From NCBI RefSeq assembly GCF_049856295.1, contig NZ_JBNDMZ010000011.1, forward strand, positions 1 through 64,000: 64,000 nucleotides of DNA, written 5' to 3'. The position numbers and the translations under genes are program-made. This stretch comes from JB111 sp049856295. Its GTDB lineage: Bacteria; Actinomycetota; Actinomycetes; Actinomycetales; Actinomycetaceae. This document shows, one piece after another, positions 1 through 8,818 of the stretch; the stretch's first letter is position 1, and every line of letters begins with the position of its first letter. The notes beneath the pieces were generated by a model. That model saw only the letters and a program-made list of their open reading frames with translations, made no database searches and was not told where the DNA came from.

Positions 1-38
1 ACTTTCGAAGAGCCAGGGTTGTGCCCGCGGCACCTGAA

Positions 39-50
39 CCGCACTCTCGA
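39..50 (+). repeat. dispersed 12-mer CCGCACTCTCGA, copy 1
   Basis: The 12-mer CCGCACTCTCGA occurs three times in the window, always between genes. This copy lies just beyond the hairpin that follows the dhaKL gene. The other copies are at 53201-53212 and 53246-53257. Confidence 0.5.
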
Positions 51-55
51 CGACG

Positions 56-98
56 GAGGGCCGCCGGGCCGCCACGTCGTGGCGGCCCGGCGGCCCTC
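56..98 (-). terminator. 20-bp perfect GC hairpin after dhaKL
   Basis: Bases 56-75 and 79-98 form a perfect 20-bp inverted repeat with a 3-base loop (GTC). It lies 50 bases past the stop of the minus-strand dhaKL gene. No T-tract follows, which is common for actinobacterial terminators. No gene was recognised in bases 1-148. Confidence 0.75.
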
Positions 99-148
99 AC
101 TCGTGAGGAGGAATCACCTCACTCGTCATACAGGTGAGCGGCGCTGCC

Positions 149-1840
149 TCAGCTGGCGGTGCCCGCGTGCCGGGCGATCGTACAGACGACGAGCGCGGCG
201 GACACCGCGCCGGGGTCCGCGTGGCCGACCGACTTCTCGGCGAGCGGTCGGGCGCGGCCGAGCTTGGGACGCATCTGCTCGGTCGACTCGGCGCCCTGCT
301 GGGCGGCCACCGCGGCGGCGGCCCAGTCACCGGCACCGAGGGCGTCGATCCCGGGCAGGAGCGCGTCGAGCATCGTCTTGTCACCGGCCACGGCCCCGCC
401 CACGCGAGCGACGGCGTCGACGGCGGCCTTCGCGGCTCGGACGAGGTCGTCGGCGCTCGGAGCTCCGGTGTCGGACAGCTCGCCCGCGGCAGCGTTGAGC
501 AGCGCGCCCCACAGCGCGCCGGACGTGCCGCCCGCACGGTCGGACCAGGTCTCCCCCGCGCGACCGAGCGCCGTGCGCAGACCCGCACCGGCGTCGGCGG
601 CCTCCCGGGCGGAGGCCAGGGCCTCGCTCGAGCCGCGCGCCATCCCGGTGCCGTGGTCGCCGTCGCCGGCGAAGGTGTCGAGCTCGCCGAGCTCGTCCTT
701 CTTCGCGGCCAGCGCCTCGGAGACCGAGGACAGCACGTCGACGAGGCGCGCCGCGGCGGCCTTCCCGGCGTCGTCGGCCTCGGGGATCGCCTGCTCGGCA
801 GACTCGACCTGCTGGATCTCGTTGGCGGTGAGCTCCTCGCCGGCGATCTGCCCCATCTTCACGGTCGGGGTGTCGCAGGGGGCCTTCCACAGGCGCTCGA
901 GCTCGTCGTCGACCCACACGAGCGTGAGCGAGACACCACCCATGTCGAGGGAGGTGACGAGCTCGCCGACGAGCCGGTCGACGACCGTGAGGCCCGCCGC
1001 CTCGAGCTGACCCTCGATGGTCCGGTAGGCGACGAACATCTCCTCGTACTTGGCGGTGCCGAGGCCGTTGAACAGGACGACCACGCGGCCGTCCGCCCCC
1101 TCGGGTCGCTCCTTGAGCAGCGCCTCGACCAGCGTGGTCGCCGTCTCGTCGGCGGTGCCGAGGTCGGTCTCGTCGATACCGGGCTCGCCGTGCACGCCGA
1201 GGCCGATGCCGAGCCGCCCCTTGGGCACGGTGAAGAGCGGCTCGTCGGAGCCGGGCAGGGTGCAGCCGGAGAACGCGACGCCGAGGGTGCGGGTGCGGTC
1301 GTTCGCGTGGCGGAACACGCGCTCGACCTCGTCGATGTCCATGCCCTCCTCCGCCGCCGCGGCCGCGATCTTGAAGACGGGCAGGTCGCCGGAGATGCCG
1401 CGGCGCTTCTCGATCTCGTCGACCCCGGCCGAGGCGATGTCGTCCGTGACGACCAGTGCGCGCGCGTCGATGCCCTCGGCCCGGAGCCGCTCGACGGCGT
1501 CGCCGAAGTGCAGGACGTCGCCCGCGTAGTTGCCGAAGCCGATGATGACGCCGCCGCCGCGCTCGGCGGCCTTGGCGACCGACACGGCCTGCGCGGCCGA
1601 GGGCGAGGCGAAGATGTTGCCGGTCACGCCGCCGTCGGCGAAGCCGGGGCCGACCCAGCCCATGAAGGCCGGGTAGTGGCCGGTGCCGCCGCCGGTGAGG
1701 ACGGCGACCTTGCCCTGGGGCGTGCGGGTGGCGCGGACGACGCCGCCGTACACCTCGCGGACGTGGTGGGGGAACGCGGCGGCGAACCCGGAGACGAGCT
1801 CGGCCGGGAAGTCCGACGGGTCGTTGACGAGCTTGGTCAT
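149..1840 (-). CDS. DhaK-DhaL fusion ketose kinase (dihydroxyacetone/tetrulose kinase family)
   Basis: This 563-residue protein is a single-chain ATP-dependent dihydroxyacetone kinase-family enzyme. The N-terminal DhaK domain has the GGGTGHYPAF substrate loop (His55) and the GLGVHGEPG motif whose His217 would bind the ketose carbonyl covalently. The C-terminal DhaL domain (from about residue 345) has the nucleotide/Mg loop GDGDHG (about 392-397) and GGTSGAL. Such fusions phosphorylate dihydroxyacetone, and relatives in mycobacteria phosphorylate D- or L-erythrulose. Its neighbours (zinc alcohol dehydrogenase, DeoR regulator, RpiB) make a tetrulose or other short ketose plausible, but this is inference. 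The start has an AAGGAG site at good spacing. It appears to be the last gene of the gpd1-deoR-adh-dhaKL unit. Confidence 0.93.
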   Translation of the reverse strand: MTKLVNDPSDFPAELVSGFAAAFPHHVREVYGGVVRATRTPQGKVAVLTGGGTGHYPAFMGWVGPGFADGGVTGNIFASPSAAQAVSVAKAAERGGGVIIGFGNYAGDVLHFGDAVERLRAEGIDARALVVTDDIASAGVDEIEKRRGISGDLPVFKIAAAAAEEGMDIDEVERVFRHANDRTRTLGVAFSGCTLPGSDEPLFTVPKGRLGIGLGVHGEPGIDETDLGTADETATTLVEALLKERPEGADGRVVVLFNGLGTAKYEEMFVAYRTIEGQLEAAGLTVVDRLVGELVTSLDMGGVSLTLVWVDDELERLWKAPCDTPTVKMGQIAGEELTANEIQQVESAEQAIPEADDAGKAAAARLVDVLSSVSEALAAKKDELGELDTFAGDGDHGTGMARGSSEALASAREAADAGAGLRTALGRAGETWSDRAGGTSGALWGALLNAAAGELSDTGAPSADDLVRAAKAAVDAVARVGGAVAGDKTMLDALLPGIDALGAGDWAAAAVAAQQGAESTEQMRPKLGRARPLAEKSVGHADPGAVSAALVVCTIARHAGTAS

Positions 1841-2025
1841 GACAGCTCCTTCGATGTCGTGCTGGTGATGGGTGATGGGTGGATGGTCGGGGTGGGGGGC
1901 CGGGACGGTCGAGCAGGTCGGATCGGGTCGAGTCGGGACCGGGAGGACGTGGCCTCCGACGACGACGGACGGCGCTCCGACGACTCATCGGCGCCGACGA
2001 CCGTGCGGCGTGGGCCGCAGCCGGG

Positions 2026-3078
2026 TCAGGCGGGGCCGGCCTCCGCATCCGGGACGACGGCGACCTTGATCCCGCCGCGCTGCGCGGTCGTCTCGATCGC
2101 GTCGAGCGCGTCCGAGAGCCCGAAGCGGTGGGTGACGTACCGGGACCCGTCGATCGCGCCGGAGGCGAGCAGGTCGACGGCCTGGTGGTAGTCGGACCGG
2201 CGGCAGTTCGACCCGCCGGTGACGGTGAGCTGGCCGTAGTGGATGTCGTTCGGGTCGATGACGGCGGTGCCGCCCTTGGGGAACCCGGCGAACGCGCTCA
2301 CCCGGCCGCCGATGCGCACGAGCCTCGACGCCTCGGAGAACAGCTCGGGCACGCCGATGGAGACGACGGCGACGTCGGCGCCGCGGCCGTCCGTCAGCGC
2401 CCGTACCTCGGAGTCGACGTCGTCCGTGGTCGGGTCGAGGGCGAGGGTGGCGCCCATGTCGAAGGCGACCTGCCGGCGCTCGGCCGAGCGGTTGGTGACG
2501 ACGACGTTCCGCGCCCCGCGCAGGAGTGCGACCTGCACGTGCAGGAGGCCGATCGGCCCGGCGCCCATGACGACCACGGTGTCCCCGAGCTCGACCATGT
2601 ACTCGCGCAGACCGTTGAGGACGCATGCCAGTGGCTCGGCGAGCGCGAGGTGTGCCGGGTCCGTGCCCGCGGGGGCCGGGACGAGGTTGCCGCGCGCGAC
2701 CGCGTCGGCCGGGACCAGCTGGTACTCAGCGAGCCCGCCGTCGACCTGGTAGCCGAACAGGCGAGCCTGCTCGCAGTGGTGCTCGAGGTCGCGCCGGCAG
2801 AAGTAGCACGAGCCGCACGAGATCGTCGGCAGGACCGCGACGAGGTCACCGACGGACACGGCGCTCACGCCCTCGCCCACCTCGTGGACCACGCCGGCGG
2901 CCTCGTGGCCGAGGACGACCCCGGGGCGGGCGTCCTTCTCCCCGCGCACGAGGCGCACGTCGGTCCCGCACACGGTGTTGGCCGCCACCTCGAGCAGCAC
3001 CTCACCGGGTCCGGGGCGGGGCGTCTCGACGTCGGTGAGGACGACGTCGCCCTTCCCGCGCAGCACGACCGCCCTCAT
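2026..3078 (-). CDS. zinc-dependent medium-chain polyol/alcohol dehydrogenase
   Basis: This is a 350-residue medium-chain dehydrogenase of the sorbitol/threonine dehydrogenase type. Catalytic zinc ligands fit Cys37 (VCGTD) and His58-Glu59 (GHEAAG). Structural zinc is marked by Cys88, Cys91, Cys94 and Cys102. The nucleotide fold has GAGPIG at 172-177. The ATG at 3078 begins MRAVVL, typical for the family; upstream in-frame codons encode an unlikely Arg/Ser-rich stretch. It probably oxidises a polyol to the ketose used by the adjacent DhaK-DhaL kinase. The related mycobacterial L-threitol dehydrogenase is also a zinc enzyme, but the substrate here is not shown by sequence. Confidence 0.9.
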   Translation of the reverse strand: MRAVVLRGKGDVVLTDVETPRPGPGEVLLEVAANTVCGTDVRLVRGEKDARPGVVLGHEAAGVVHEVGEGVSAVSVGDLVAVLPTISCGSCYFCRRDLEHHCEQARLFGYQVDGGLAEYQLVPADAVARGNLVPAPAGTDPAHLALAEPLACVLNGLREYMVELGDTVVVMGAGPIGLLHVQVALLRGARNVVVTNRSAERRQVAFDMGATLALDPTTDDVDSEVRALTDGRGADVAVVSIGVPELFSEASRLVRIGGRVSAFAGFPKGGTAVIDPNDIHYGQLTVTGGSNCRRSDYHQAVDLLASGAIDGSRYVTHRFGLSDALDAIETTAQRGGIKVAVVPDAEAGPA

Positions 3079-3160
3079 CGGTGGCTCCGACCACGGGTGC
3101 GGACCTGGGGGGACGTCGACATCTCGGTCTCCTTCACGGGTGCTGACGGTCTCACGGGGA

Positions 3161-3946
3161 TCATGCCAGGTGGACGCGCAGGCCGAGGTCGCGCAGGTGG
3201 TCGACGCGCTCCTCGGGCAGCGAGGACGGGACGACGATGTCGTCGACCTGCGCGAGGTCGGCCACGCGGTGCATGGCACGCCTCGCGAACTTGCTCGAGT
3301 CGACGACGAGGATCTTGCGCACCGACCGCGCGAGCATGGTGCGCTTGATCTCGGTGACGTCGCCGTCGGGGTGGTGCATCGCGTCGTCCCAGATCGCGGT
3401 CGCCGACATGACGCAGCAGTCGGCGCTCAGCTCGCGCAGGGCGGCCACCGTGGCGGGACCGTGGTAGGCCTGCGCCCAGGCGGTCCAGCGGCCGCCGACC
3501 ATGTGCAGGCGCACGCCGTCCATACCCTGCGCCTCCGTGGCGACGAACTGGCTGTGTGTGATGACCGTCAGACCACTCGTGTCCCCGAGGGCCCGGAGCA
3601 CGTGGAGGCCGGTCGTCGAGTCGTCGAGCATGAGGACGCTGTCCGGCGGGACGAGGCTCGCCGCGACCGTCCCGAGCTGGTCCTTGACCGCGGTGTCCCG
3701 GGCGAGACGGTAGGCGGCCGACGCCTCGACGAGCGAGGTGACCACCGACGTCACCGTTCCGCGCGAGCGCGCGAGGAGGCCGAGCTGCTCGAGCGCGGCG
3801 AGGTCCCGGTAGACGGTCATGGCCGAGACGCCGAGCTCGCCGACGAGCTCCTCGACCTGGACCGAGCCGCGTTCGACCACGATGTCCGCGAGCCGGTGGC
3901 GCCGTCGGCTCAGCTCCCCGGCGCCGCGCGCGTCCTCCTGGTTCAT
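3161..3946 (-). CDS. DeoR-family transcriptional regulator
   Basis: This 261-residue protein has an N-terminal winged helix-turn-helix (RRRHRLADIV to about residue 55, including VSAMTVYRDLAALE) and a C-terminal sugar-phosphate sensing domain with LMLDDSTTG. DeoR proteins usually repress sugar or polyol operons until a phosphorylated intermediate binds. The ATG at 3946 has a GAGGAG site; longer in-frame extensions are not protein-like. It lies between a GpsA-like gene and a polyol dehydrogenase, so it likely controls this unit. A candidate operator is the AT-rich inverted repeat upstream of gpd1 at about 5205. Confidence 0.88.
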   Translation of the reverse strand: MNQEDARGAGELSRRRHRLADIVVERGSVQVEELVGELGVSAMTVYRDLAALEQLGLLARSRGTVTSVVTSLVEASAAYRLARDTAVKDQLGTVAASLVPPDSVLMLDDSTTGLHVLRALGDTSGLTVITHSQFVATEAQGMDGVRLHMVGGRWTAWAQAYHGPATVAALRELSADCCVMSATAIWDDAMHHPDGDVTEIKRTMLARSVRKILVVDSSKFARRAMHRVADLAQVDDIVVPSSLPEERVDHLRDLGLRVHLA

Positions 3947-4052
3947 CGGCGCTCCTCGGCGCTCCGCCCGCACACGCGGCTCACGGATACGTCGGACGTC
4001 GACGCAACGGTGCCGGACGCGGCGGTGCGGCTCGTCGTGGGGACGTGCTCCG

Positions 4053-5087
4053 TCACGGCAGGACCGCGGCGGCGACGCGTCCGGCCGGATCCTCGGCGCC
4101 GTCGATGACGGCCGCGACCGCGGCGAGCAGCGGCATCCGATCCGGCAGAGAGCCACCGATCTGCTCGACGAGGCGCACCGCGAGCCCCGCGGCGGGGACG
4201 CCCTCGACGGTCTGCTCGGCCGCGACCATCGCCTCGAGCGCCGCCCCTGCCTCCTCGCCCCGTCCGATGCGCGAGCCGTAGACCTTGTTGCGCCCGGACA
4301 GCCCGGTCACCTCGAGGTCCCCCACCCCGGCGAGGCCGTACACGGTCTCGGTGCGGCCGCCGAGCGCCTCGCCGAGGGCCGCGATCTCGCGGACCGCCTG
4401 GGCGAACGTCGCGGACTTGAGGTTGTGGAACGGCTCGTCGTGTGCCTCGTGGAGTCCGTCGGCGATGCCGAGCGCGATGGCGTAGACGTTCTTCATCGGG
4501 GCACTCACCTCGAGCCCGACCTCGTCGGTCGCGCCCTCGATGCGGTACGTGGTCGAGCTGAGCGAGTCGGCCACCTCCGCCACGATCGCCTCGTCCTTGC
4601 CGGCGTACAGCGTGGCGGTCCAGCGGTCGGCCGCCACCTCGTTGGCCTTGCAGGGCCCGCCGACGGCGACGATCGGCGGCAGCGGGGTGCCGCTCGTGGC
4701 GGCGACCCGCCGCACGGCGTCGGGCAGGAGCTCGATCCGGCCCTCGGCATCGGGGGCAAAACCCTTCGAGGTGAGCAGGAGGGCACGCGCCCTGGCGATG
4801 CCGGGCAGCGCGAGCTCGGCGACCTTCTCGACGCCGACGGAGGCGACCGAGAGGACGACGTACTCGGCGCCGTCGAGCGCGGCCTCGAGCTCGCCGGACC
4901 GGAAGAGCCGGGTGCCCTCGGCGAGCCGGACGTTCGTGCGCGGGTGCGGCCGGCCGGCCTCGACGGCGTCGAGGAGGTGGTCGTCGAGCCAGGTGCCCCA
5001 GAGTCGGACGTCGTGGCCCTGGGCGCGGTACGGGGTGGCGAGGGCGGAGCCCATCGCACCGGCACCGAGGATGGTGATCGTCGTCAT
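4053..5087 (-). CDS. GpsA-like NAD(P)-dependent polyol-phosphate dehydrogenase, paralogue 1
   Basis: This 344-residue protein has the fold of NAD(P)-dependent glycerol-3-phosphate dehydrogenase. The N-terminal nucleotide motif is GAGAMG, the catalytic lysine fits Lys199 in APMKN, and GLAGVGDL and GRNKVYG match the C-terminal domain. The segment after the catalytic lysine, which in GpsA carries the G-x-N-T-x-A-A substrate loop, reads HDEPFHNLKSATFAQ and is not canonical. That suggests a substrate other than dihydroxyacetone phosphate, perhaps a longer ketose phosphate or polyol phosphate. It is not needed for ordinary GpsA function if a canonical gene exists elsewhere. An AGGAG site precedes the ATG. 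It heads the minus-strand unit with deoR, adh and dhaKL. Confidence 0.82.
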   Translation of the reverse strand: MTTITILGAGAMGSALATPYRAQGHDVRLWGTWLDDHLLDAVEAGRPHPRTNVRLAEGTRLFRSGELEAALDGAEYVVLSVASVGVEKVAELALPGIARARALLLTSKGFAPDAEGRIELLPDAVRRVAATSGTPLPPIVAVGGPCKANEVAADRWTATLYAGKDEAIVAEVADSLSSTTYRIEGATDEVGLEVSAPMKNVYAIALGIADGLHEAHDEPFHNLKSATFAQAVREIAALGEALGGRTETVYGLAGVGDLEVTGLSGRNKVYGSRIGRGEEAGAALEAMVAAEQTVEGVPAAGLAVRLVEQIGGSLPDRMPLLAAVAAVIDGAEDPAGRVAAAVLP

Positions 5088-5371
5088 GACAGCTCTCCTG
5101 GGTCGCAGGTCTCGGCGTGACCACGGGGGACGCCCGGCCGGACGCTGCGGGCTCGGCGGTGGGTCCCACGGCCCGACGTCGGACCGCGCATCGAGCATCC
5201 CACATCACGCGCGTGAAAAACAACAGCACACTTGTGATGGCGCGAGTATGCCGGCGATGGTCGAGCAGGTCTGCGAGCTCGCAGCGTGCAGGCATCCGGA
5301 ACCCGCGTCCACGACGACGAAGGTGCGTCCGTCCCGTCGCGGACGCTCGTGCCTCCGACGACGGGCGCACA
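5088..5371. promoter_or_regulatory. intergenic region with AT-rich palindrome, likely promoter/operator of gpd1-deoR-adh-dhaKL
   Basis: This gap (5088-5425 as a whole) has no convincing gene. It contains a conspicuous AT-rich patch in otherwise extreme GC: a perfect 12-base palindrome TCACGCGCGTGA at 5205-5216 followed by AAAAACAACAG, with outer arms CATCAC (5203-5208) and GTGATG (5235-5240). On the minus strand TTGTTT followed after 18 bases by GATGCT is a possible -35/-10 pair. Assignment to the DeoR protein is inference. Confidence 0.4.
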
Positions 5372-5403
5372 CCGGGCCGGTGCGGTCACCCGCACCGGCC
5401 CGG
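5372..5403 (-). terminator. 14-bp perfect hairpin after the first FGGY kinase
   Basis: Arms 5372-5385 and 5390-5403 are perfectly complementary (14 bp) around the loop TCAC. The hairpin begins 22 bases beyond the stop of the minus-strand FGGY kinase and separates that unit from the gpd1 promoter region. Confidence 0.7.
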
Positions 5404-5425
5404 CCGCGCCCTCACCCGCGGGGCG

Positions 5426-6937
5426 TCACTCCCCCGTGAGCTCCCACAGGCGCTCGTAGACGGGCTCGAGGTGCTCGTAGAGCGTGGCCTGGGCCTCGCC
5501 CCAGCGCGCATACTCCTCGCCCCGCTTCTCGTCAGGCTCGGTCACGTGCCCGGTCCGCGCCATCGCCCGAGCGGTGGCGGGGACGTCGCCGTGGACGCCC
5601 GTGTGCGCCATCGCGAGGACGGCCGCTCCCTGGGCGGAGACCTCCTCGACGCCGGAGGCCACGATCGGCAGCCCCACGGTGTCCGCGAGGATCTGCGTCC
5701 ACAGGTCGGACCGCGACCCCCCGCCCGTGGCACGCAGCTCGGTCAGCCGCGTGCCGGTGCCCCGCTGCATCCCGGCGAGGTTCTGCCGCAGCTCGTACGC
5801 GGTGCCCTCGAGGATCGAGCGGTACATGTGGGCGCGGGTGTGTGCGCCGCCGAAGCCGACCATCGCACCGCTCGCCACCGGGTTCCACCACGGCGACTGC
5901 ACGGCGTTCCAGTACGGGAGCGTGAGCAGGCCCTCGGCGCCGATGGCGACCTTCGCGGCCGCCGCCTCGAGCTCGGGGTCCGGCCTCCCGTCGAGCTCCG
6001 GCTTCCCGAGCTCGGAGCGGAACCAGTTCGCGAGCACCGATCCCGAGTTCTGCACGATCTCAAGGACGTACTGCCCCGCGAGCCCCGCGGCGAGCGTGCG
6101 GTACTCCTTCCCGTACCGGTAGTCGGCCGAGTGCACGCCGGCCACGATCGAGGTGCCGATGTTGATGTAGGCGACCTCGGGGTCGATGGCGGCGGTGCCG
6201 AGACCGGAGCCCTGCCCGTCGCCGAGCCCGGAGATCACCGGCACCGTGTGCTTGAGCCCCCAGTGCTGCGCCACCTCGAGGTCGAGCTCGCCGACCACGT
6301 CCCCGGGGGCCGCGAGCTCCGCCATCTGGTCGCGGCGCACGCCGGCGAGCTCGAGCAGCTGGTCGGAGTAGTCGAGCGCCTCGATGTCGAACAGCGCGAG
6401 CGTGTCGGCCGAGGCGTGGGAGGAGACCCAGCGGCCGGTCATCGCGTGCACGAGGTAGGCGTGGACGTCGACCACCTTGTCCGCTCCCGCCAGGACGTCG
6501 GGCTCGTTCTCCTTGAGCCAGATCATCTTGTAGAGCGCCGGCGTGGTGTCGGCCGGCTTGCCGGAGAGCTGGTGGATCTCGTCGGACCCGTGCTCACGGA
6601 TCTGCTTCGCCGCGCGCGAGTCGAGCCACAGCACCGCGTTCCGGGTCGGCGCGCCCGTCGCGTCCACCGGCACGAAGCTCTCGCGCTGGTGGGTGATCGC
6701 GAGCGCGGCGACGCGCGCCTTCTGCTCGGCGCTCAGGCCGCCCACCGCGCGCCCGACCGCCGAGTCGGTGGAGAACCACCACTGGCGGGCGTCGTGCTCG
6801 TAGTGGTTCATCCGCGGCTGGAGCAGGTCGATCTCCGCCCGGCCCTCGCTCAGGGTCCTGCCTGCCGCGTCCACGACGACGGCCTTGGTGGCCGAGGTCG
6901 AGGAGTCGATCGCGATGACGAGCGGGTCGTCGCTCAC
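5426..6937 (-). CDS. FGGY-family carbohydrate kinase (xylulokinase-like)
   Basis: This 503-residue protein starts with the phosphate-binding strand IAIDSSTSATKAVV and shows the two-domain actin-like FGGY layout, with LGDGQGSGLG and NIGTS in the middle and ATGGGSRSDLW near the C terminus. The family phosphorylates pentuloses, polyols or glycerol. The GTG at 6937 was chosen because it overlaps the stop of gpd2 by four bases (GTGA), indicating translational coupling; the upstream in-frame ORF is an antisense-like shadow. Pairing with a GpsA-like dehydrogenase suggests a kinase acting on a polyol, with the dehydrogenase oxidising the polyol phosphate. The substrate cannot be read from sequence. 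Confidence 0.88.
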   Translation of the reverse strand: MSDDPLVIAIDSSTSATKAVVVDAAGRTLSEGRAEIDLLQPRMNHYEHDARQWWFSTDSAVGRAVGGLSAEQKARVAALAITHQRESFVPVDATGAPTRNAVLWLDSRAAKQIREHGSDEIHQLSGKPADTTPALYKMIWLKENEPDVLAGADKVVDVHAYLVHAMTGRWVSSHASADTLALFDIEALDYSDQLLELAGVRRDQMAELAAPGDVVGELDLEVAQHWGLKHTVPVISGLGDGQGSGLGTAAIDPEVAYINIGTSIVAGVHSADYRYGKEYRTLAAGLAGQYVLEIVQNSGSVLANWFRSELGKPELDGRPDPELEAAAAKVAIGAEGLLTLPYWNAVQSPWWNPVASGAMVGFGGAHTRAHMYRSILEGTAYELRQNLAGMQRGTGTRLTELRATGGGSRSDLWTQILADTVGLPIVASGVEEVSAQGAAVLAMAHTGVHGDVPATARAMARTGHVTEPDEKRGEEYARWGEAQATLYEHLEPVYERLWELTGE

Positions 6938-7998
6938 TTCCGCCCCCCGAAGAACTCGTCCCACGGGAGGTCGATGGGCTCGTCGCGCGCGATGATCCCG
7001 TGCAGGTGGCGCAGCAGCGGGAACTCGTGGGCCTCGAGCACGCCGCGCTCGATCTGCTTCTCGATCGCCGCCCCGACCACGCGGATCGCGTTGACGCCCT
7101 CGAGGGTGACGCCCTTCATCAGGGAGTCGCGGACCTCGGAGAACGGGATGCCGGAGCCGACGTAGGTGCCGGCCTTGACGTTGCGGCCGCCGGCCGAGGT
7201 CACGTGCATGTCCCCCACGCCGGGCAGGCCCCAGACCATCCTCGGGTCGCCCCCGAGGATCTCGTAGAAGCGGTGCATCTCCTGCGCGCCCTGGGCGAAG
7301 ATCGCCGCGGTGAGGTTGAGGCGGCGGTAGCGCTCGTTGGCGTCGTCGCCCTCCTTGAGCTGCAGCCCCTCCCCGAACCCGGCCGCGAACGCGTAGATGT
7401 TCTTCGTGGCCGCGCCGATCTCGGCGCCGAGGAAGTCGGTCGTCGTCCACACGTGGTAGTAGTCCGTACGGAACAGCTGCGCGAGGCGCTCGACCACCTC
7501 CTCCTTGTCGCCCGAGAAGACGACCGCCGTGTCGTGACCGACCGCGAGCTCGCCGGCGATCGACGGGCCGACGATCGCGGCCCAGTCGACCTGCCCCGCG
7601 AGCTCGTCGCCGACGATCCGCTTGAGGGCGTCGGGGATCATCTCGAGGGTGCCGTCGTCGTCGGCCAGCATGCCCTTGGTGACCGAGAGGACGGTCTGGC
7701 CGGGCCGCAGGAGGCGGGCGAGCTGCTCCCCGACCCAGTCCACGCCGAAGGAGTTGACGCCGGACATGACGACGTCGGCGCCGTCGAACGCCTGCTCCGC
7801 GTCCTCGAGCTGGTACGCCGTGATCCCGTCCTCCACCACGAGGTCGAGGTCGGGGTGCCGACCGGTGGTCTGGATCGACTCGATGATGTCGCGGTCGAGG
7901 TGGGTCCCGACGAGCCGGACCTCGTGCCCGTTCTGACGGAGCGGGAAGGTCAGGGCTGTCGCCATGATGCCGGACCCGAGTACGACGACGGTGGTCAT
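6934..7998 (-). CDS. GpsA-like NAD(P)-dependent polyol-phosphate dehydrogenase, paralogue 2
   Basis: This 354-residue paralogue of gpd1 has GSGIMA at the N terminus, a catalytic-type Lys199 (ATKNIYAFAAG) and GLPGVGDM. Compared with canonical GpsA it has an insertion after the catalytic helix (QLKEGDDANERYRRLNL) and VTSAGGRNVKAGTYVGSG in place of the usual SRN-containing loop. An AAGGAG site precedes the ATG. It overlaps the FGGY kinase gene by four bases and lies 28 bases after araD, so araD-gpd2-kinase is probably co-transcribed. It is divergent enough from gpd1 that the two probably have different substrates. Confidence 0.82.
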   Translation of the reverse strand: MTTVVVLGSGIMATALTFPLRQNGHEVRLVGTHLDRDIIESIQTTGRHPDLDLVVEDGITAYQLEDAEQAFDGADVVMSGVNSFGVDWVGEQLARLLRPGQTVLSVTKGMLADDDGTLEMIPDALKRIVGDELAGQVDWAAIVGPSIAGELAVGHDTAVVFSGDKEEVVERLAQLFRTDYYHVWTTTDFLGAEIGAATKNIYAFAAGFGEGLQLKEGDDANERYRRLNLTAAIFAQGAQEMHRFYEILGGDPRMVWGLPGVGDMHVTSAGGRNVKAGTYVGSGIPFSEVRDSLMKGVTLEGVNAIRVVGAAIEKQIERGVLEAHEFPLLRHLHGIIARDEPIDLPWDEFFGGRK

Positions 7999-8026
7999 GT
8001 GCTGCTCCTTGTCGTGGGTGATGCGG

Positions 8027-8779
8027 TCAGTTCTGGCCGTAGACGCCCTGGTAGCGCTCGTACAGGCGCGTGACGGCGTCGTCGGGGATCGGGAGGGGCT
8101 CGCCGAGCTGGCGCGAGACGTGCACGGTGCGGGCGACCTCCTCGCACATGACGGCGGCCTTGACGGCGGCCTTCGCGTCCGTCCCGATCGTGAAGGGCCC
8201 GTGGTTCTGCATGAGGACGGCCGGGGAGCGGTGCCCGCGCAGCGTCTCGACGATGCCCCGGCCGATGGAGTCGTCGCCGATGATCGCGAACGGTCCGACG
8301 GGGATCTCCCCGCCGAACTCGTCGGCCATCATCGTCAGCACGCAGGGGACGGGCTCGCCGCGGGCCGCCCAGGCGACCGCGTAGGTGGAGTGGGTGTGCA
8401 CCACTCCCCCGACCTCGGGCATGTGCCGGTAGACGTAGGCGTGCGCGGCGGTGTCGGAGGACGGGCTGAGCACGCGCGAGGCGTCCGGGTCGGCCAGGGC
8501 CCGCCCCCACAGGTCGGTGACGACCATGAGCTCGGGCGCGAGCTCGTCGTAGCTGACGCCGGAGGGCTTGATGACCATGAGGTCCTCGCCGCCGTCGACC
8601 GGCACGCGGGCCGAGACGTTGCCCGCCGTCCACACGACGAGCCCCCAGCGGGGCAGCTCGGCGTGCAGGGCGGCCACCTCCGCACGAGCCTGCTCGACGG
8701 TGGCACGCACCTCGGGCGCGAGGTCCGCCAGCGCGGGGACGTCCCCGGTCGGTTCGTCGACTACCTGTCCTGCGGTCAC
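8027..8779 (-). CDS. araD: L-ribulose-5-phosphate 4-epimerase / class II aldolase family
   Basis: This 250-residue protein is a class II aldolase/AraD family metalloenzyme. It has GNVSAR, KPSGVSYDELAPE, the zinc-binding HTHST and the downstream QNHGPF histidine. AraD interconverts L-ribulose 5-phosphate and D-xylulose 5-phosphate. The GTG at 8779 is chosen because an AAGGAG site lies at good spacing; the longer frame upstream overlaps araB antisense-like sequence. It sits directly downstream of araB but no araA is present in the window. Fuculose- or rhamnulose-phosphate aldolase activity is the main alternative. Confidence 0.87.
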   Translation of the reverse strand: MTAGQVVDEPTGDVPALADLAPEVRATVEQARAEVAALHAELPRWGLVVWTAGNVSARVPVDGGEDLMVIKPSGVSYDELAPELMVVTDLWGRALADPDASRVLSPSSDTAAHAYVYRHMPEVGGVVHTHSTYAVAWAARGEPVPCVLTMMADEFGGEIPVGPFAIIGDDSIGRGIVETLRGHRSPAVLMQNHGPFTIGTDAKAAVKAAVMCEEVARTVHVSRQLGEPLPIPDDAVTRLYERYQGVYGQN

Positions 8780-8818
8780 TGCTCTCCTTGGTCGGTCCGG
8801 CGTGCCGGTACGGCGACG

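Noticed and set aside
134..2191. A long plus-strand frame opposite the dhaKL and dehydrogenase genes.
   Set aside because: It is the antisense shadow of conserved minus-strand genes and has the low-complexity Arg/Gly/Val composition typical of high-GC shadows.
6938..7450. An N-terminal extension of the FGGY kinase at 5426.
   Set aside because: The extension overlaps gpd2 in another frame and lacks the family start; the GTGA overlap at 6937 gives the correct length.
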